Shown in pieces: positions 23,728-31,700 of a stretch of DNA of 64,000 nucleotides. The stretch covers positions 2,418,001 through 2,482,000 of the forward strand of contig NZ_CP059556.1 of assembly GCF_024734405.1 (NCBI RefSeq), given 5' to 3'. Numbering within the stretch: position 1 is the stretch's first letter; each line of letters opens with the position of its first letter. This DNA comes from Saccharopolyspora gregorii. Lineage in GTDB: Bacteria; Actinomycetota; Actinomycetes; Mycobacteriales; Pseudonocardiaceae. The notes beneath the pieces were generated by a model. It was given only the letters and a program-made list of their open reading frames with translations, searched no databases and had not been told where the DNA came from. The translations under genes and the position numbers were made by a program.

Positions 23728-25557
23728 ATGTGCGGCATCACGGGCTGGGTCTCCTACGGGCGTGATCTCGGTACCCAGGACCGAGTGCTGCGGGACATGA
23801 CCGAAACGATGGCCTGCCGCGGCCCGGACGCCGCGGGCACCTGGGTCGCACCGCACGCCGCGCTCGGGCACCGGCGGCTCGCCGTCATCGACCTGCCCGG
23901 TGGCGCGCAGCCCATGGAGGTCGCCACGCCCGACGGCGCGGTCGCCATGGTCTACTCCGGCGAGGCCTACAACTTCACCGAGCTCCGCGCCGAACTGCGC
24001 GGGCGCGGGCACCGGTTCGACACCGACTCCGACACCGAGGTCGTGCTTCGCGGATACCTGGAGTGGGGCGAGCAGCTCGCCGAACACCTCAACGGCATGT
24101 ACGCCTTCGCGATCTGGGACGAGCGCACCGAGAAGCTCGTGATGATCCGCGACCGGATGGGCATCAAGCCGTTCTACTACTACGAGACCGCCGACGGCGT
24201 GCTGTTCGGCTCCGAGCCCAAGGCGATCCTGGCGAACCCGGACGCCGAACCGGTCGTCGGCCTCGACGGGTTGCGCGAGATCTTCTCGTTCGCCAAGACG
24301 CCCGGCTTCGCGGTGTGGGAGGGGATGCGGGAGCTCAAGCCCGGCCACCTCGCCATCGTCGACCGCAACGGGCTGCGCGAGCGCTGCTACTGGCAGCTGG
24401 AGGTCGGCGACCACACCGACGACCGCGACGCCACCGTCGCGCACGTGCGGGAGCTGCTCGACGACATCATCGCCCGTCAACTCGTCGCCGACGTGCCGCG
24501 CTGCACCCTGCTCTCCGGCGGGCTCGATTCCTCGGCGATGACGGCGATCGCGGCGCTGCAGCTCGCGGAGCAGGGCGAGACGGTGCGCAGCTTCGCCGTC
24601 GACTTCCCCAACCAGGCCGAGAACTTCCGCGCCATCGACGTCGCCCCCACCCAGGACACGCCGTTCGTGCACGCCGTGGCCGAACACGTGCGCAGCGACC
24701 ACGACGACATCATGCTCGACGGCGCGGCCCTGTCCGACCCGGCGGTGCGCGCCGCCGCCGTCGCCGCCCGGGACCTCCCGATCGGTCTCGGCGATCGGGA
24801 CAACTCGCTGTACCTGCTGTTCAAGGCGATCCGCGAACAGTCCACAGTGGCCTTGTCCGGGGAATCGGCGGACGAGATCTTCGGCGGCTACCCGTGGTTC
24901 CACGACGAGCGCAAGCGCGACGCGGACACCTTCCCGTGGCTCGTCGACTCGCCGCTGACCCCGTCCGGGCTGCTCGACCCCGGCCTGAGCGCGCAGCTGG
25001 ACCTCGGTTCCTACATCGGTGACAACTACCGGGACGCCGTCGCCGCCGCGCCGCTCAAGGACGGCGAAACCGGGCAGGAGAAGCGGATGCGGCAGGTCTG
25101 CTACATGCACCTGACCCGCATGGTGCAGACCCTGCTGGACCGTAAGGACCGGATGAGCATGGCCGTGGGCCTCGAAGTGCGGGTGCCGTTCTGCGACCAC
25201 CGGCTGGTGCAGTACGTGTTCAACACCCCGTGGGCGCTGAAGACCTTCGACGGCAGGGAGAAGAGCATCCTGCGCGGCGCCACCCGGGACACGCTGCCGG
25301 AATCGGTGGCCAACCGGAAGAAGAGCGGCTATCCGGGCAGCTTCGACCCGAACTACCTCCGCGCCATCCAGGCGCAGGCCGCGGAGCTGATCGCGACCGA
25401 CCACCGGGTGCTGGAGTTCTACGACGCGGATCGGCTCAAGGCCGCCACCACCGCCGACGGGGCGACCATCACCCACGAGCAGCGCGGCGCGATCGAACGG
25501 TCCCTGGACTTCGCCACCTGGCTGGACCAGCGGAACCCGGTGCTCAAGCTGTCGTGA
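23728..25557 (+). CDS. asnB: Asparagine synthase (glutamine-hydrolysing)
   Basis: This 609-residue enzyme makes asparagine from aspartate, ATP and glutamine-derived ammonia in the cytoplasm. The N-terminal class II glutaminase domain begins with the nucleophile Cys2 (MCGITGW) and extends to about residue 200, with CRGPDAAG and YSGEAYNFTELR. The C-terminal synthetase domain has the ATP PP-loop SGGLDSSAMTA (about 262-272), GESADEIFGGYPW and MGLEVRVPFCDHRLV-type motifs. Length is normal for the actinomycete enzyme. It is monocistronic, with a strong terminator 10 bases after the stop. A natural-product amidotransferase is the less likely alternative. Confidence 0.93.
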   Translation: MCGITGWVSYGRDLGTQDRVLRDMTETMACRGPDAAGTWVAPHAALGHRRLAVIDLPGGAQPMEVATPDGAVAMVYSGEAYNFTELRAELRGRGHRFDTDSDTEVVLRGYLEWGEQLAEHLNGMYAFAIWDERTEKLVMIRDRMGIKPFYYYETADGVLFGSEPKAILANPDAEPVVGLDGLREIFSFAKTPGFAVWEGMRELKPGHLAIVDRNGLRERCYWQLEVGDHTDDRDATVAHVRELLDDIIARQLVADVPRCTLLSGGLDSSAMTAIAALQLAEQGETVRSFAVDFPNQAENFRAIDVAPTQDTPFVHAVAEHVRSDHDDIMLDGAALSDPAVRAAAVAARDLPIGLGDRDNSLYLLFKAIREQSTVALSGESADEIFGGYPWFHDERKRDADTFPWLVDSPLTPSGLLDPGLSAQLDLGSYIGDNYRDAVAAAPLKDGETGQEKRMRQVCYMHLTRMVQTLLDRKDRMSMAVGLEVRVPFCDHRLVQYVFNTPWALKTFDGREKSILRGATRDTLPESVANRKKSGYPGSFDPNYLRAIQAQAAELIATDHRVLEFYDADRLKAATTADGATITHEQRGAIERSLDFATWLDQRNPVLKLS

Positions 25558-25566
25558 GCACCGGGC

Positions 25567-25595
25567 GGGGCGCCCGCGGTGCGCGCGGGCGCCCC
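25567..25595 (+). terminator. Terminator of asnB
   Basis: GGGGCGCCCGC pairs perfectly with GCGGGCGCCCC (11 bp) around a 7-base loop, followed by GTTCT. Confidence 0.8.
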
Positions 25596-25687
25596 GTTCT
25601 CCGGGCGGTGGGCGGAAATCCGGGCTTGAGTGTGCCGCAGGGGCACGGAGTGGGATGGGGTTACGACAGCCCGAGAGGAGCCCACCC

Positions 25688-26914
25688 GTGTCCACCGACA
25701 CCGTCCCGCGCCCGTCCGCACCACCGGCGCGACCCACCCCGCTCGCCGAGCGGGCGATCGCCCCGGACCTGGCCCGGGGCATGATGCTGCTGCTCATCGC
25801 ACTGGCCCACGTGCCGTGGTTCCTGTACACCGCGGGCACCGGTGCCGCGCTGCTGCACCCGGCGGGCGGTGGGCTCGCCGACCGGATCGTGCAGGCGGCC
25901 ACGATCGTCGTGGTGGACGCCCGCACGCACACGATGTTCGCGTTCCTGTTCGCCTACGGGATCGGACAGCTGCACGCCCGGCGGATCGCGGCGGGCGCCT
26001 CGCCGCGCGAGGCGCGCGGGCTGTTGCACCGCAGGCACCTGTGGATGTTCGGGTTCGGCCTGGTACACGCCGCGCTGCTGTGGCACGGCGACATCCTCGC
26101 CACCTACGGCGTGATGGGACTGGTGTTCGTGCCGCTGTTCCTCGGCCGCGGGGACCGCGCGCTGCGGGTGTGGATCGGGGTCCTGGTGGCGCTCGGCGTC
26201 GCGGTGTGCGCGATCTCGGTGATGGCGGGCCCGGTGCCGCCGTCGGTGGGTCCGCGTCCGGAGCGGTTCCCGATCACCGAGACCGGCTACCTCGCGTCCG
26301 CGCTGCTGCGGTTGGCGAACTGGGCGCCCACGCCGCTGGCAGGAATCGCCACGCTCGCGCTGCCGACCGCGTTCCTGCTGGGGCTGCTCGCTTCCCGGCA
26401 CCGCGTCCTGGAGGAGCCCGCCCGGCACCTGCCGCTGTTGCGGCGCACCGCCTTCTTCGGCATCGCCGCGGGCTGGGCGGCGGGCGTTCCGCTGGCGCTG
26501 CACCACGTCGGCGTGCTGGGGCTGCCGAACCTGGCGGTCTTCGGCACGGTCCACTTCTTCGCCGGGATCCCCGCCGGGGTCGGTTACGCCGCCCTGTTCG
26601 GCCTCGTCGCGCACCGGATCACCGCGCGCGGTGCGAGCCCGGCCAGGCCGGTGCGCGCGTTGGTCGCGTTGGGGCGGCGCTCGCTCAGCGGGTACCTGGC
26701 GCAGTCGGCGGTGTTCGTGCCGCTGCTCTCGGCGTGGGGATTCGCGGCGGGGGCGCACCTGTCGAGCTGGTCGGCGGCGCTCGTCGGCGTCGCCACGTGG
26801 GTGCTGACCGCGGTGCTGGCGCGGCTCTCGGAACGAGCGGGCGTGCGCGGACCTGCGGAAACCTTGCTGCGCAGGCTCAGCTACCGGGAGCCGCGGCGGC
26901 GGACCGCGGTCTGA
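25688..26914 (+). CDS. DUF418-domain membrane protein
   Basis: A 408-residue polytopic membrane protein with about 9-10 transmembrane segments. It starts RAIAPDLARGMMLLLIALAHVPWFL and contains the LLHRRHLWMFGFGLVHAALLWHGDILATYGVMGLV segment typical of DUF418/acyltransferase-3-like membrane proteins. The C-terminal DUF418 part includes RRSLSGYLAQSAVFVPLLSAWGFA. The GTG at 25688 follows GAGAGGAG. No function is established for the family; proposed roles are in envelope or small-molecule transport. It is alone, facing a bidirectional terminator. Confidence 0.8.
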   Translation: MSTDTVPRPSAPPARPTPLAERAIAPDLARGMMLLLIALAHVPWFLYTAGTGAALLHPAGGGLADRIVQAATIVVVDARTHTMFAFLFAYGIGQLHARRIAAGASPREARGLLHRRHLWMFGFGLVHAALLWHGDILATYGVMGLVFVPLFLGRGDRALRVWIGVLVALGVAVCAISVMAGPVPPSVGPRPERFPITETGYLASALLRLANWAPTPLAGIATLALPTAFLLGLLASRHRVLEEPARHLPLLRRTAFFGIAAGWAAGVPLALHHVGVLGLPNLAVFGTVHFFAGIPAGVGYAALFGLVAHRITARGASPARPVRALVALGRRSLSGYLAQSAVFVPLLSAWGFAAGAHLSSWSAALVGVATWVLTAVLARLSERAGVRGPAETLLRRLSYREPRRRTAV

Positions 26915-26918
26915 TGCC

Positions 26919-26958
26919 CGTCGCGGTGCGCGGTTCGAACGGGCCGCGCACCGCGACG
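26919..26958. terminator. Bidirectional terminator between DUF418 and the XRE-cupin remnant
   Basis: A 15-bp perfect stem (26919-26933 with 26944-26958) around a 10-base loop lies between two converging stop codons. Confidence 0.8.
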
Positions 26959-26962
26959 TCGG

Positions 26963-27330
26963 TCAGGAGACGACGTTGCGGAGGAACGTGGTGGTCCCCG
27001 CTGCGTCGTTGACGTAGGAGTACCGCTGCGCGCTGGAGTAGATCGCGTAGTCGCCCGCGTCCACGACCGCCACCTCGTCCTCGCGCTCGATGCGCAGCCG
27101 CCCGGCCGTCACGAAGACCATCTCGTGCCAGCCGGCGGGGTCCGGTTCGGCGTCGTAGCGGTCACCGGCGGCGAGGCTCCAGGTCCACAGCTGCGCCTGG
27201 TCGCGAGCGGGCGCGCTGCCGAGCAGCACCGCGCGGCTGCCGGCCTCGGCACCGCGCCCCGCGGTGGCCTCGATCCTGCCGGGCGGGGCGGACGGCGGGC
27301 TGACGACCTCGACGAGGGTGGCGCCCAGGG
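26963..27330 (-). pseudogene. C-terminal half of an XRE-cupin regulator (N-terminus deleted)
   Basis: The minus-strand frame from about 27319 to its stop at 26963 encodes a cupin sensor region: TLVEVVSPPSAPPGRIE, LWTWSLAAGDRYDAEPDPAGWHEMVFVTAGRLRIE, then DAGDYAIYSSAQRYSYVND. This is the C-terminal half of the common XRE-plus-cupin regulators. The helix-turn-helix half is missing. Beyond 27330 the same frame is only antisense to an EamA fragment. The two genes were once divergent neighbours and a deletion has joined their insides. Confidence 0.7.
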
Positions 27331-27617
27331 TGTGGCTGGTGGCGGCGCTCGGGCTCGGCGCGGCGAGCTGCCTGATCCAGATCGCGATGAACTGGGCGCA
27401 GCGCGAGGTCCCGCCGACGCGCGCCACGATCATCTACGCGGGCGAACCCGTGTGGGGCGGGATCTTCGGTCGCCTGGCGGGGGATCGGCTGCCGGGGCTC
27501 GCGCTCGTCGGCGCCGCGCTGATCATCATCGGCACCCTGGTCAGCGAGCTGAAACCACGCCTGAAGTCCGAAGTGGACACTCCTGCCGCCGAACTGTCCG
27601 AGTCCACCACCCGCTGA
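27330..27617 (+). pseudogene. C-terminal fragment of an EamA/DMT-family exporter
   Basis: From about 27330 the plus strand reads VWLVAALGLGAASCLIQIAMNWAQREVPPTRATIIYAGEPVWGGIFGRLAGDRL and a last membrane helix, LALVGAALIIIGTLVSEL. This is the final third of a drug/metabolite transporter of the EamA type; the first roughly 200 residues are missing. It abuts the XRE-cupin remnant, with which it was once divergent. A free start codon is lacking, so expression is unlikely. Confidence 0.7.
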
Positions 27618-27792
27618 CCGGCGCGGCCCCGCTCCGGCCCGGACGTCCCCGGGTTCCGGGGCACATCGGCGGTCCGCCCCGGCCGCGGCTGGCGGGGTCG
27701 AGGCCGCGACCGGCACGATCGCGCGGCCGGGTGGAGTAGGTGACGCGACCCGGCGGACCGCGTTCCGCCCCGACGATCGTCGCGCTCGCGCG

Positions 27793-28047
27793 TCAGCCGC
27801 CGATCTCCTCGCCGAAGCGGAGCAGGGAGCGGAAGAAGTCGATCGGGGCGCTCAGCACCGAGCGGGCCCCGTCGCCGAGAGCTCCCCACCAGTGGTTCAC
27901 CCCGCCCGCCGCGCCGCTCGGATCCTTCGCGATCACCGCCAGCAGCACGACCGACCCCAGCAGCACCAGCACGATCACCAGCCCGATCAGGCATCCGGTG
28001 TTGCGCAGCCGCTTGCGCCAGGACCCGCGCGCGGAACGTTCGGACAT
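27793..28047 (-). CDS. Small single-pass membrane protein
   Basis: An 84-residue protein with a basic N-terminus (RGSWRKRLRNTG), one strong transmembrane helix (CLIGLVIVLVLLGSVVLLAVIA, about 19-40) and a short outer segment. GAAGGTGG precedes the ATG. I do not recognise a family. It stands alone between the EamA remnant and a long terminator; the 175 bases downstream hold nothing I can identify. Confidence 0.55.
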   Translation of the reverse strand: MSERSARGSWRKRLRNTGCLIGLVIVLVLLGSVVLLAVIAKDPSGAAGGVNHWWGALGDGARSVLSAPIDFFRSLLRFGEEIGG

Positions 28048-28266
28048 GGCAGCCCACCTTCGTCGAGTGGCACCGGACCCTAGAGCAACCGCGGCCCCGT
28101 GGGCAGACCCGCGACCGAATCGCCGCCGGATCGTCCCGCGCTGCCCGGCGGAGGCCGGTGGTACCGCTGCCGACCGCCGTCGCAGCAGTGCCGTTCCGCC
28201 GCGAACGCCCGGCCGTCGCGCTGAGGACGAGGTTCCGGCCGGTGGCCGATCGAGCCCCGACGTGGT

Positions 28267-28301
28267 GCGGTCCCGCTCGCCGAATCGGCGAGCGGGACCG
28301 C
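28267..28301 (-). terminator. Terminator of the LLM/DUF1185/aldehyde dehydrogenase operon
   Basis: A 17-bp perfect inverted repeat (28267-28283 with 28285-28301) with almost no loop lies 23 bases past the aldehyde dehydrogenase stop. It is one of the strongest hairpins in the window. Confidence 0.85.
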
Positions 28302-28323
28302 GCGGTGGAACCCGGCGGAGCCG

Positions 28324-29814
28324 TCAGGAACCCAGCACGAACGGGTCCCGGGCCGGGCTCTCGTCGGTGTTGATCCACACGCTCTTGAGCCGGGTGTACT
28401 CGCGCAGCACCTCGGTGCCGTGCTCGATGCCGACCCCGCTCTGCTTGAACCCGGAGCGCGGCGACATCGGCGACATCGCCCGGTAGGTGTTCACCCACAC
28501 CGTCCCGGCCTCCAGCACCGAGGCGAGCCGGTGCGCCCGCGCCAGGTCCCGCGTCCACACCCCGGCGGCCAGCCCGTAGGAGGTGTCGTTGGCGAGCGCC
28601 ACCACCTCCTCCTCGGTGTCGAACGGCATCACCGTCAGCACCGGGCCGAAGATCTCCTCCTGGCAGACCCGCATCCCGTTGTCGGTGTCCACGAACACGG
28701 TGGGGGAGTAGAAGTAGCCGTCCAGGCCCACGTCCGGCCGTTCGCCGCCGGTGAGCACCCGGCCGCCCTCGTCGCGGCCGATCCGCACGTACTCCTCGAT
28801 CTTGTCCCGCTGCTCCGCGAACGCGACCGGGCCGAGCTCGGTCTCCGGCTCCAGCGGGTCGCCGATCTTGATGCTGGCGGCGCGGGCCGCGACCTTCTCC
28901 AGCACCTCGTCGTAGACCTCGCGCTGCAGGAACACCCGGCTGCCCGCGATGCAGGTCTGCCCGGCCGCGGCGAAGATCCCGGCGACGATGCCCATCGCGG
29001 CGCTGTCGGTGTCGGCGTCGGCGAACACGATGTTCGGCGACTTGCCGCCCAGCTCCAGCGTCACCGGCACGAACCGGGAACCGCAGGCGGCGGAGATCCG
29101 CGAACCGGTCGCGGTGCTGCCGGTGAAGCTGAGCTTCGCGACCTGCGGGTGCTGCACCAGCGCGTCCCCGGCGTCCGCGCCGAACCCGGTGACCACGTTG
29201 ACCACGCCCGGCGGGAAACCGGCCTGCTCGAACAGCGGCACCAGCTTCAGCAGCGACGCCGAGGTGTGCTCGGACGGCTTGATCACCACGGTGTTGCCCG
29301 CGGCCAGCGCGGGCGCGATCTTCGCGGTGGTCAGCATCAGCGGCGAGTTCCACGGGGTGATCGCCCCGACCACGCCCACCGGCTCGCGCTGGGTGTAGTT
29401 GAGCAGCTTGGTGCTGTTCGCGGGGATGACCTCGCCGTGGATCTTGTCGGCGTAACCGGCGTAGTAGTAGAAGTACTCCGGGATCCCGGCCAGCTGGGAC
29501 CGCATCTCGCGCAGCAGCTTGCCGTTGTCCAGGGTCTCGGTGCGGGCCAGGTCCTCGGCGTTCTCCGCGACGAGGTCGCCGAGCCTGCGCAGCAGCCGCC
29601 CGCGCGCGGTCTGCGACAGATCCCGCCAGGACGGCGCCTCGAACGCCGCCCGCGCGGCGCGCACCGCGCGGTCCACGTCGGCCTCGGTGCCGCGCGCCGC
29701 CTCGTACCAGGGCCGCGCGGTGGTCGGGTTGGTGCTGGCGAAGTAGCCGCCGTCGGCCGGGGCGACCCACTCGCCTGCGATGTAGTGCTCGTAGCGGGGG
29801 AGTTCGGTGCTCAT
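28324..29814 (-). CDS. Aldehyde dehydrogenase family protein
   Basis: A 496-residue NAD(P)-dependent aldehyde dehydrogenase of full family length. It has TPWNSPLMLTTAKIAPALAAGN (cofactor), FTGSTATGSRI, general base Glu in LELGGKSPNIV, nucleophile Cys in GQTCIAGSRV, and EEIFGPVL. The YYYAGYADKIHGEVIP segment is typical of the betaine-aldehyde/hydroxymuconic-type group. Its ATG lies 1 base after the hydrolase stop, so it is the last gene of a five-gene operon. By analogy with the Rut pathway it may oxidise a semialdehyde formed after ring opening; this is inference from context. Confidence 0.9.
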   Translation of the reverse strand: MSTELPRYEHYIAGEWVAPADGGYFASTNPTTARPWYEAARGTEADVDRAVRAARAAFEAPSWRDLSQTARGRLLRRLGDLVAENAEDLARTETLDNGKLLREMRSQLAGIPEYFYYYAGYADKIHGEVIPANSTKLLNYTQREPVGVVGAITPWNSPLMLTTAKIAPALAAGNTVVIKPSEHTSASLLKLVPLFEQAGFPPGVVNVVTGFGADAGDALVQHPQVAKLSFTGSTATGSRISAACGSRFVPVTLELGGKSPNIVFADADTDSAAMGIVAGIFAAAGQTCIAGSRVFLQREVYDEVLEKVAARAASIKIGDPLEPETELGPVAFAEQRDKIEEYVRIGRDEGGRVLTGGERPDVGLDGYFYSPTVFVDTDNGMRVCQEEIFGPVLTVMPFDTEEEVVALANDTSYGLAAGVWTRDLARAHRLASVLEAGTVWVNTYRAMSPMSPRSGFKQSGVGIEHGTEVLREYTRLKSVWINTDESPARDPFVLGS

Positions 29815-29815
29815 C

Positions 29816-30553
29816 TCAACGCTCCACGGTCGTGCGGGTGAGGTGCGTGCGGATCTCGGTGACCAGCCGGTCCGGTCGTTCCAGCGGCAGCAGGTGCCGG
29901 ACACCGGGGACGACGACGGCGTGCGCGTCCGGGATGGTCGCGGCCAGGTGCTCGGTCATCGCGGGCGTCGAACCGGGGTCCTCGGCGCCGGTGATCGCCA
30001 GCGTCGGCGCGGTGATCCCCGGCAGCAGCGGGGCGAGCTCCCGGTCCGCGGTCGCGAAGATCCGGTAGCAGGCCAGGTAGGAGTCCAGGTCGTTGCCCAG
30101 CAGGGTGGTGCGCAGCCGGTCGGCCAGTTCCGGTTCGCGCGCCTGCCATTCCGGGCTCATCCACCGCTGCACGGCGGCCTCGGCGGTGCCGGCGAAGTCC
30201 TGCGCCACGCCGCGCAGCCGGTCGCCGACCGCGGCCGACTGTTCCGGGCTGCGCGCGGCCACCGAGCTCACCAGCACCAGCGACCGCACCAGCTCGGGGC
30301 GGCGCACCGCGAGGCACTGCGCCACCAGCGCGCCGAGGGAGAACCCGACCAGGTGGGCGGGACCGTCCAGCCGCCGCGCCACCGCCGCGGCGAGGTCGTC
30401 GAGCCCCGCGTCCGGCTCGACGGCCCCGCCCGCGCCGTGCCCGGGCAGGTCCGGGGCCAGCACCGGGTTGTCCCGGGCCAGCTCCGGCGTGCACCGGTCC
30501 CACATGCGGTGGTCCAGGCCGACGCCGTGCAGCAGGACCAGCTGGTCGGTCAT
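29816..30553 (-). CDS. Alpha/beta-fold hydrolase (RutD-like position)
   Basis: A 245-residue cytoplasmic hydrolase. The oxyanion motif is LLHGVGLDHRMW (about 7-18), the nucleophile elbow is VGFSLGALVA (Ser near 93), the Asp is in TGAEDPGST, and the catalytic His is in PGVRHLLPLERP. Its ATG overlaps the upstream DUF1185 stop by 4 bases. Hydrolases of this type act as 3-oxoadipate enol-lactonases or as RutD-like aminoacrylate hydrolases. Beside a flavin monooxygenase, an amide or enol-ester product of ring opening is a sensible substrate guess. Confidence 0.82.
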   Translation of the reverse strand: MTDQLVLLHGVGLDHRMWDRCTPELARDNPVLAPDLPGHGAGGAVEPDAGLDDLAAAVARRLDGPAHLVGFSLGALVAQCLAVRRPELVRSLVLVSSVAARSPEQSAAVGDRLRGVAQDFAGTAEAAVQRWMSPEWQAREPELADRLRTTLLGNDLDSYLACYRIFATADRELAPLLPGITAPTLAITGAEDPGSTPAMTEHLAATIPDAHAVVVPGVRHLLPLERPDRLVTEIRTHLTRTTVER

Positions 30554-31101
30554 CGCTCGCTCGACAGCGGGGCGAGCCGCGCCTGCGGGCGGCCCTGCGC
30601 CGCCGCGGCCAGCCCGACCACGATCTCGTCGGCGCGCGGTGCGTCGGCCAGCCGCACCTCGATGCTCTGGTGGTGCGAGCGGATCGTCGCGTCGGTGATG
30701 TGCTTGAGCGGGATGTCGAAGGTGGTGCCGGCCGCCGCGCGCTTCTCCACCGCGGGCAGCAGCGTGGTGGCGCTCGCGGCCTGCCGGAAGTGGTCGCCGA
30801 ACTTCAAGGTGTGGATCAGTGCCGACCCGTGCTCGACCTCGCCGTCCAGCCCGACGACGGCGGCCTTGCCGTATGCCTCGATCGGCTCGCCCAGCGCCTC
30901 CACCACGCGGGGTGCGAGCAGCGCGCCCAGCGGGGACGCGAACTCCTCGATGCCCGGTGCGAGGTCTTCGACGAATCCGCGGCCGGCCCACGGGTTCTGT
31001 AGCACCGCCAGCACCACAGCGGTGCGCGCTCGCGGGTCCACCGGGCGGCCGCCTTCGGTGAGCACGTCCTCGGTGTAGCTCACGATCTTGCGGATGTTCA
31101 T
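30550..31101 (-). CDS. DUF1185 (amino acid synthesis family) protein, copy 1
   Basis: A 183-residue protein of PF06684. The first structure of this family showed a variant of the Bacillus chorismate mutase fold, which forms trimers like YjgF/RutC proteins. Conserved pieces are VVLAVLQNPWAGRGFVEDL (about 29-47), AYGKAAVVGLDGEVEHGSALIHTLKFG (about 77-103) and the region near ADEIVV. Start and stop overlap both neighbours by 4 bases (ATGA, GTGA). It is about 40% similar by eye to copy 2 next to it, so the two may form a mixed complex. No reaction is established for the family. Confidence 0.85.
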   Translation of the reverse strand: MNIRKIVSYTEDVLTEGGRPVDPRARTAVVLAVLQNPWAGRGFVEDLAPGIEEFASPLGALLAPRVVEALGEPIEAYGKAAVVGLDGEVEHGSALIHTLKFGDHFRQAASATTLLPAVEKRAAAGTTFDIPLKHITDATIRSHHQSIEVRLADAPRADEIVVGLAAAAQGRPQARLAPLSSER

Positions 31102-31700
31102 CGGTCCTCCAGGTCTGCCAGCCGCACCACCGGGTCGGTCTTGCGGTCGCCGATGCGGGCGTTGGGGCGCGGTCCGGTCGACGCGGCCGCGATGACGACG
31201 ATCTCGTCGGCGGCGGGCGCGTCCGGGATGCGCACCGGGATGGTCTGGTAGTGCGAGCGGGTGGCGGCGTCGGTCTTGTGCCAGATCGGCACGGTCAGCG
31301 TGGTCCCGGCGGGCCCGCGCTCGTCGGAGAACACGATGACCGCGGTGCCGCCCGCCAGTTCCCGCAGCACGTTGCCGAAGTACGGGGTGTGGATCAGCGC
31401 CGCGCCGTGCTCGATCTCGCCGTCCAGGCCGACGATGGCGGCCTTGCCGAACGCGGTGATCTCGGCCTCGCCGCCGTTCGCCGTGGTCAGCGCCGCGGTG
31501 AGCTCGTCGTGCAGGGTGCGGGCCAGGCCGGGCGCGATCCGCTCCACCTCCGCGGAGAGGTCCGCGACGTGGCCGCGGCCCGCCCACGGGTTCGGGATCA
31601 CCGCGGCCGCGGCGGCCCGGTGCGCGGTGGACTCCACCGGGGAACCCAGCTCGCGCAGCACCGTCTCCGTCGTCGTGACGACCTTGCGCGGCCCGCTCAC
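31098..31700 (-). CDS. DUF1185 (amino acid synthesis family) protein, copy 2
   Basis: A 200-residue paralogue of the preceding protein: AAAAVIPNPWAGRGHVADL, AFGKAAIVGLDGEIEHGAALIHTPYFGN and DAPAADEIVVIAAAS match copy 1 in order. The GTG at 31700 overlaps the LLM oxygenase stop (GTGA), and its own end overlaps copy 1. Two DUF1185 genes in direct succession between an LLM monooxygenase and an alpha/beta hydrolase suggest that both act on the product of the monooxygenase. The role is inferred from position only. Confidence 0.85.
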   Translation of the reverse strand: MSGPRKVVTTTETVLRELGSPVESTAHRAAAAAVIPNPWAGRGHVADLSAEVERIAPGLARTLHDELTAALTTANGGEAEITAFGKAAIVGLDGEIEHGAALIHTPYFGNVLRELAGGTAVIVFSDERGPAGTTLTVPIWHKTDAATRSHYQTIPVRIPDAPAADEIVVIAAASTGPRPNARIGDRKTDPVVRLADLEDR

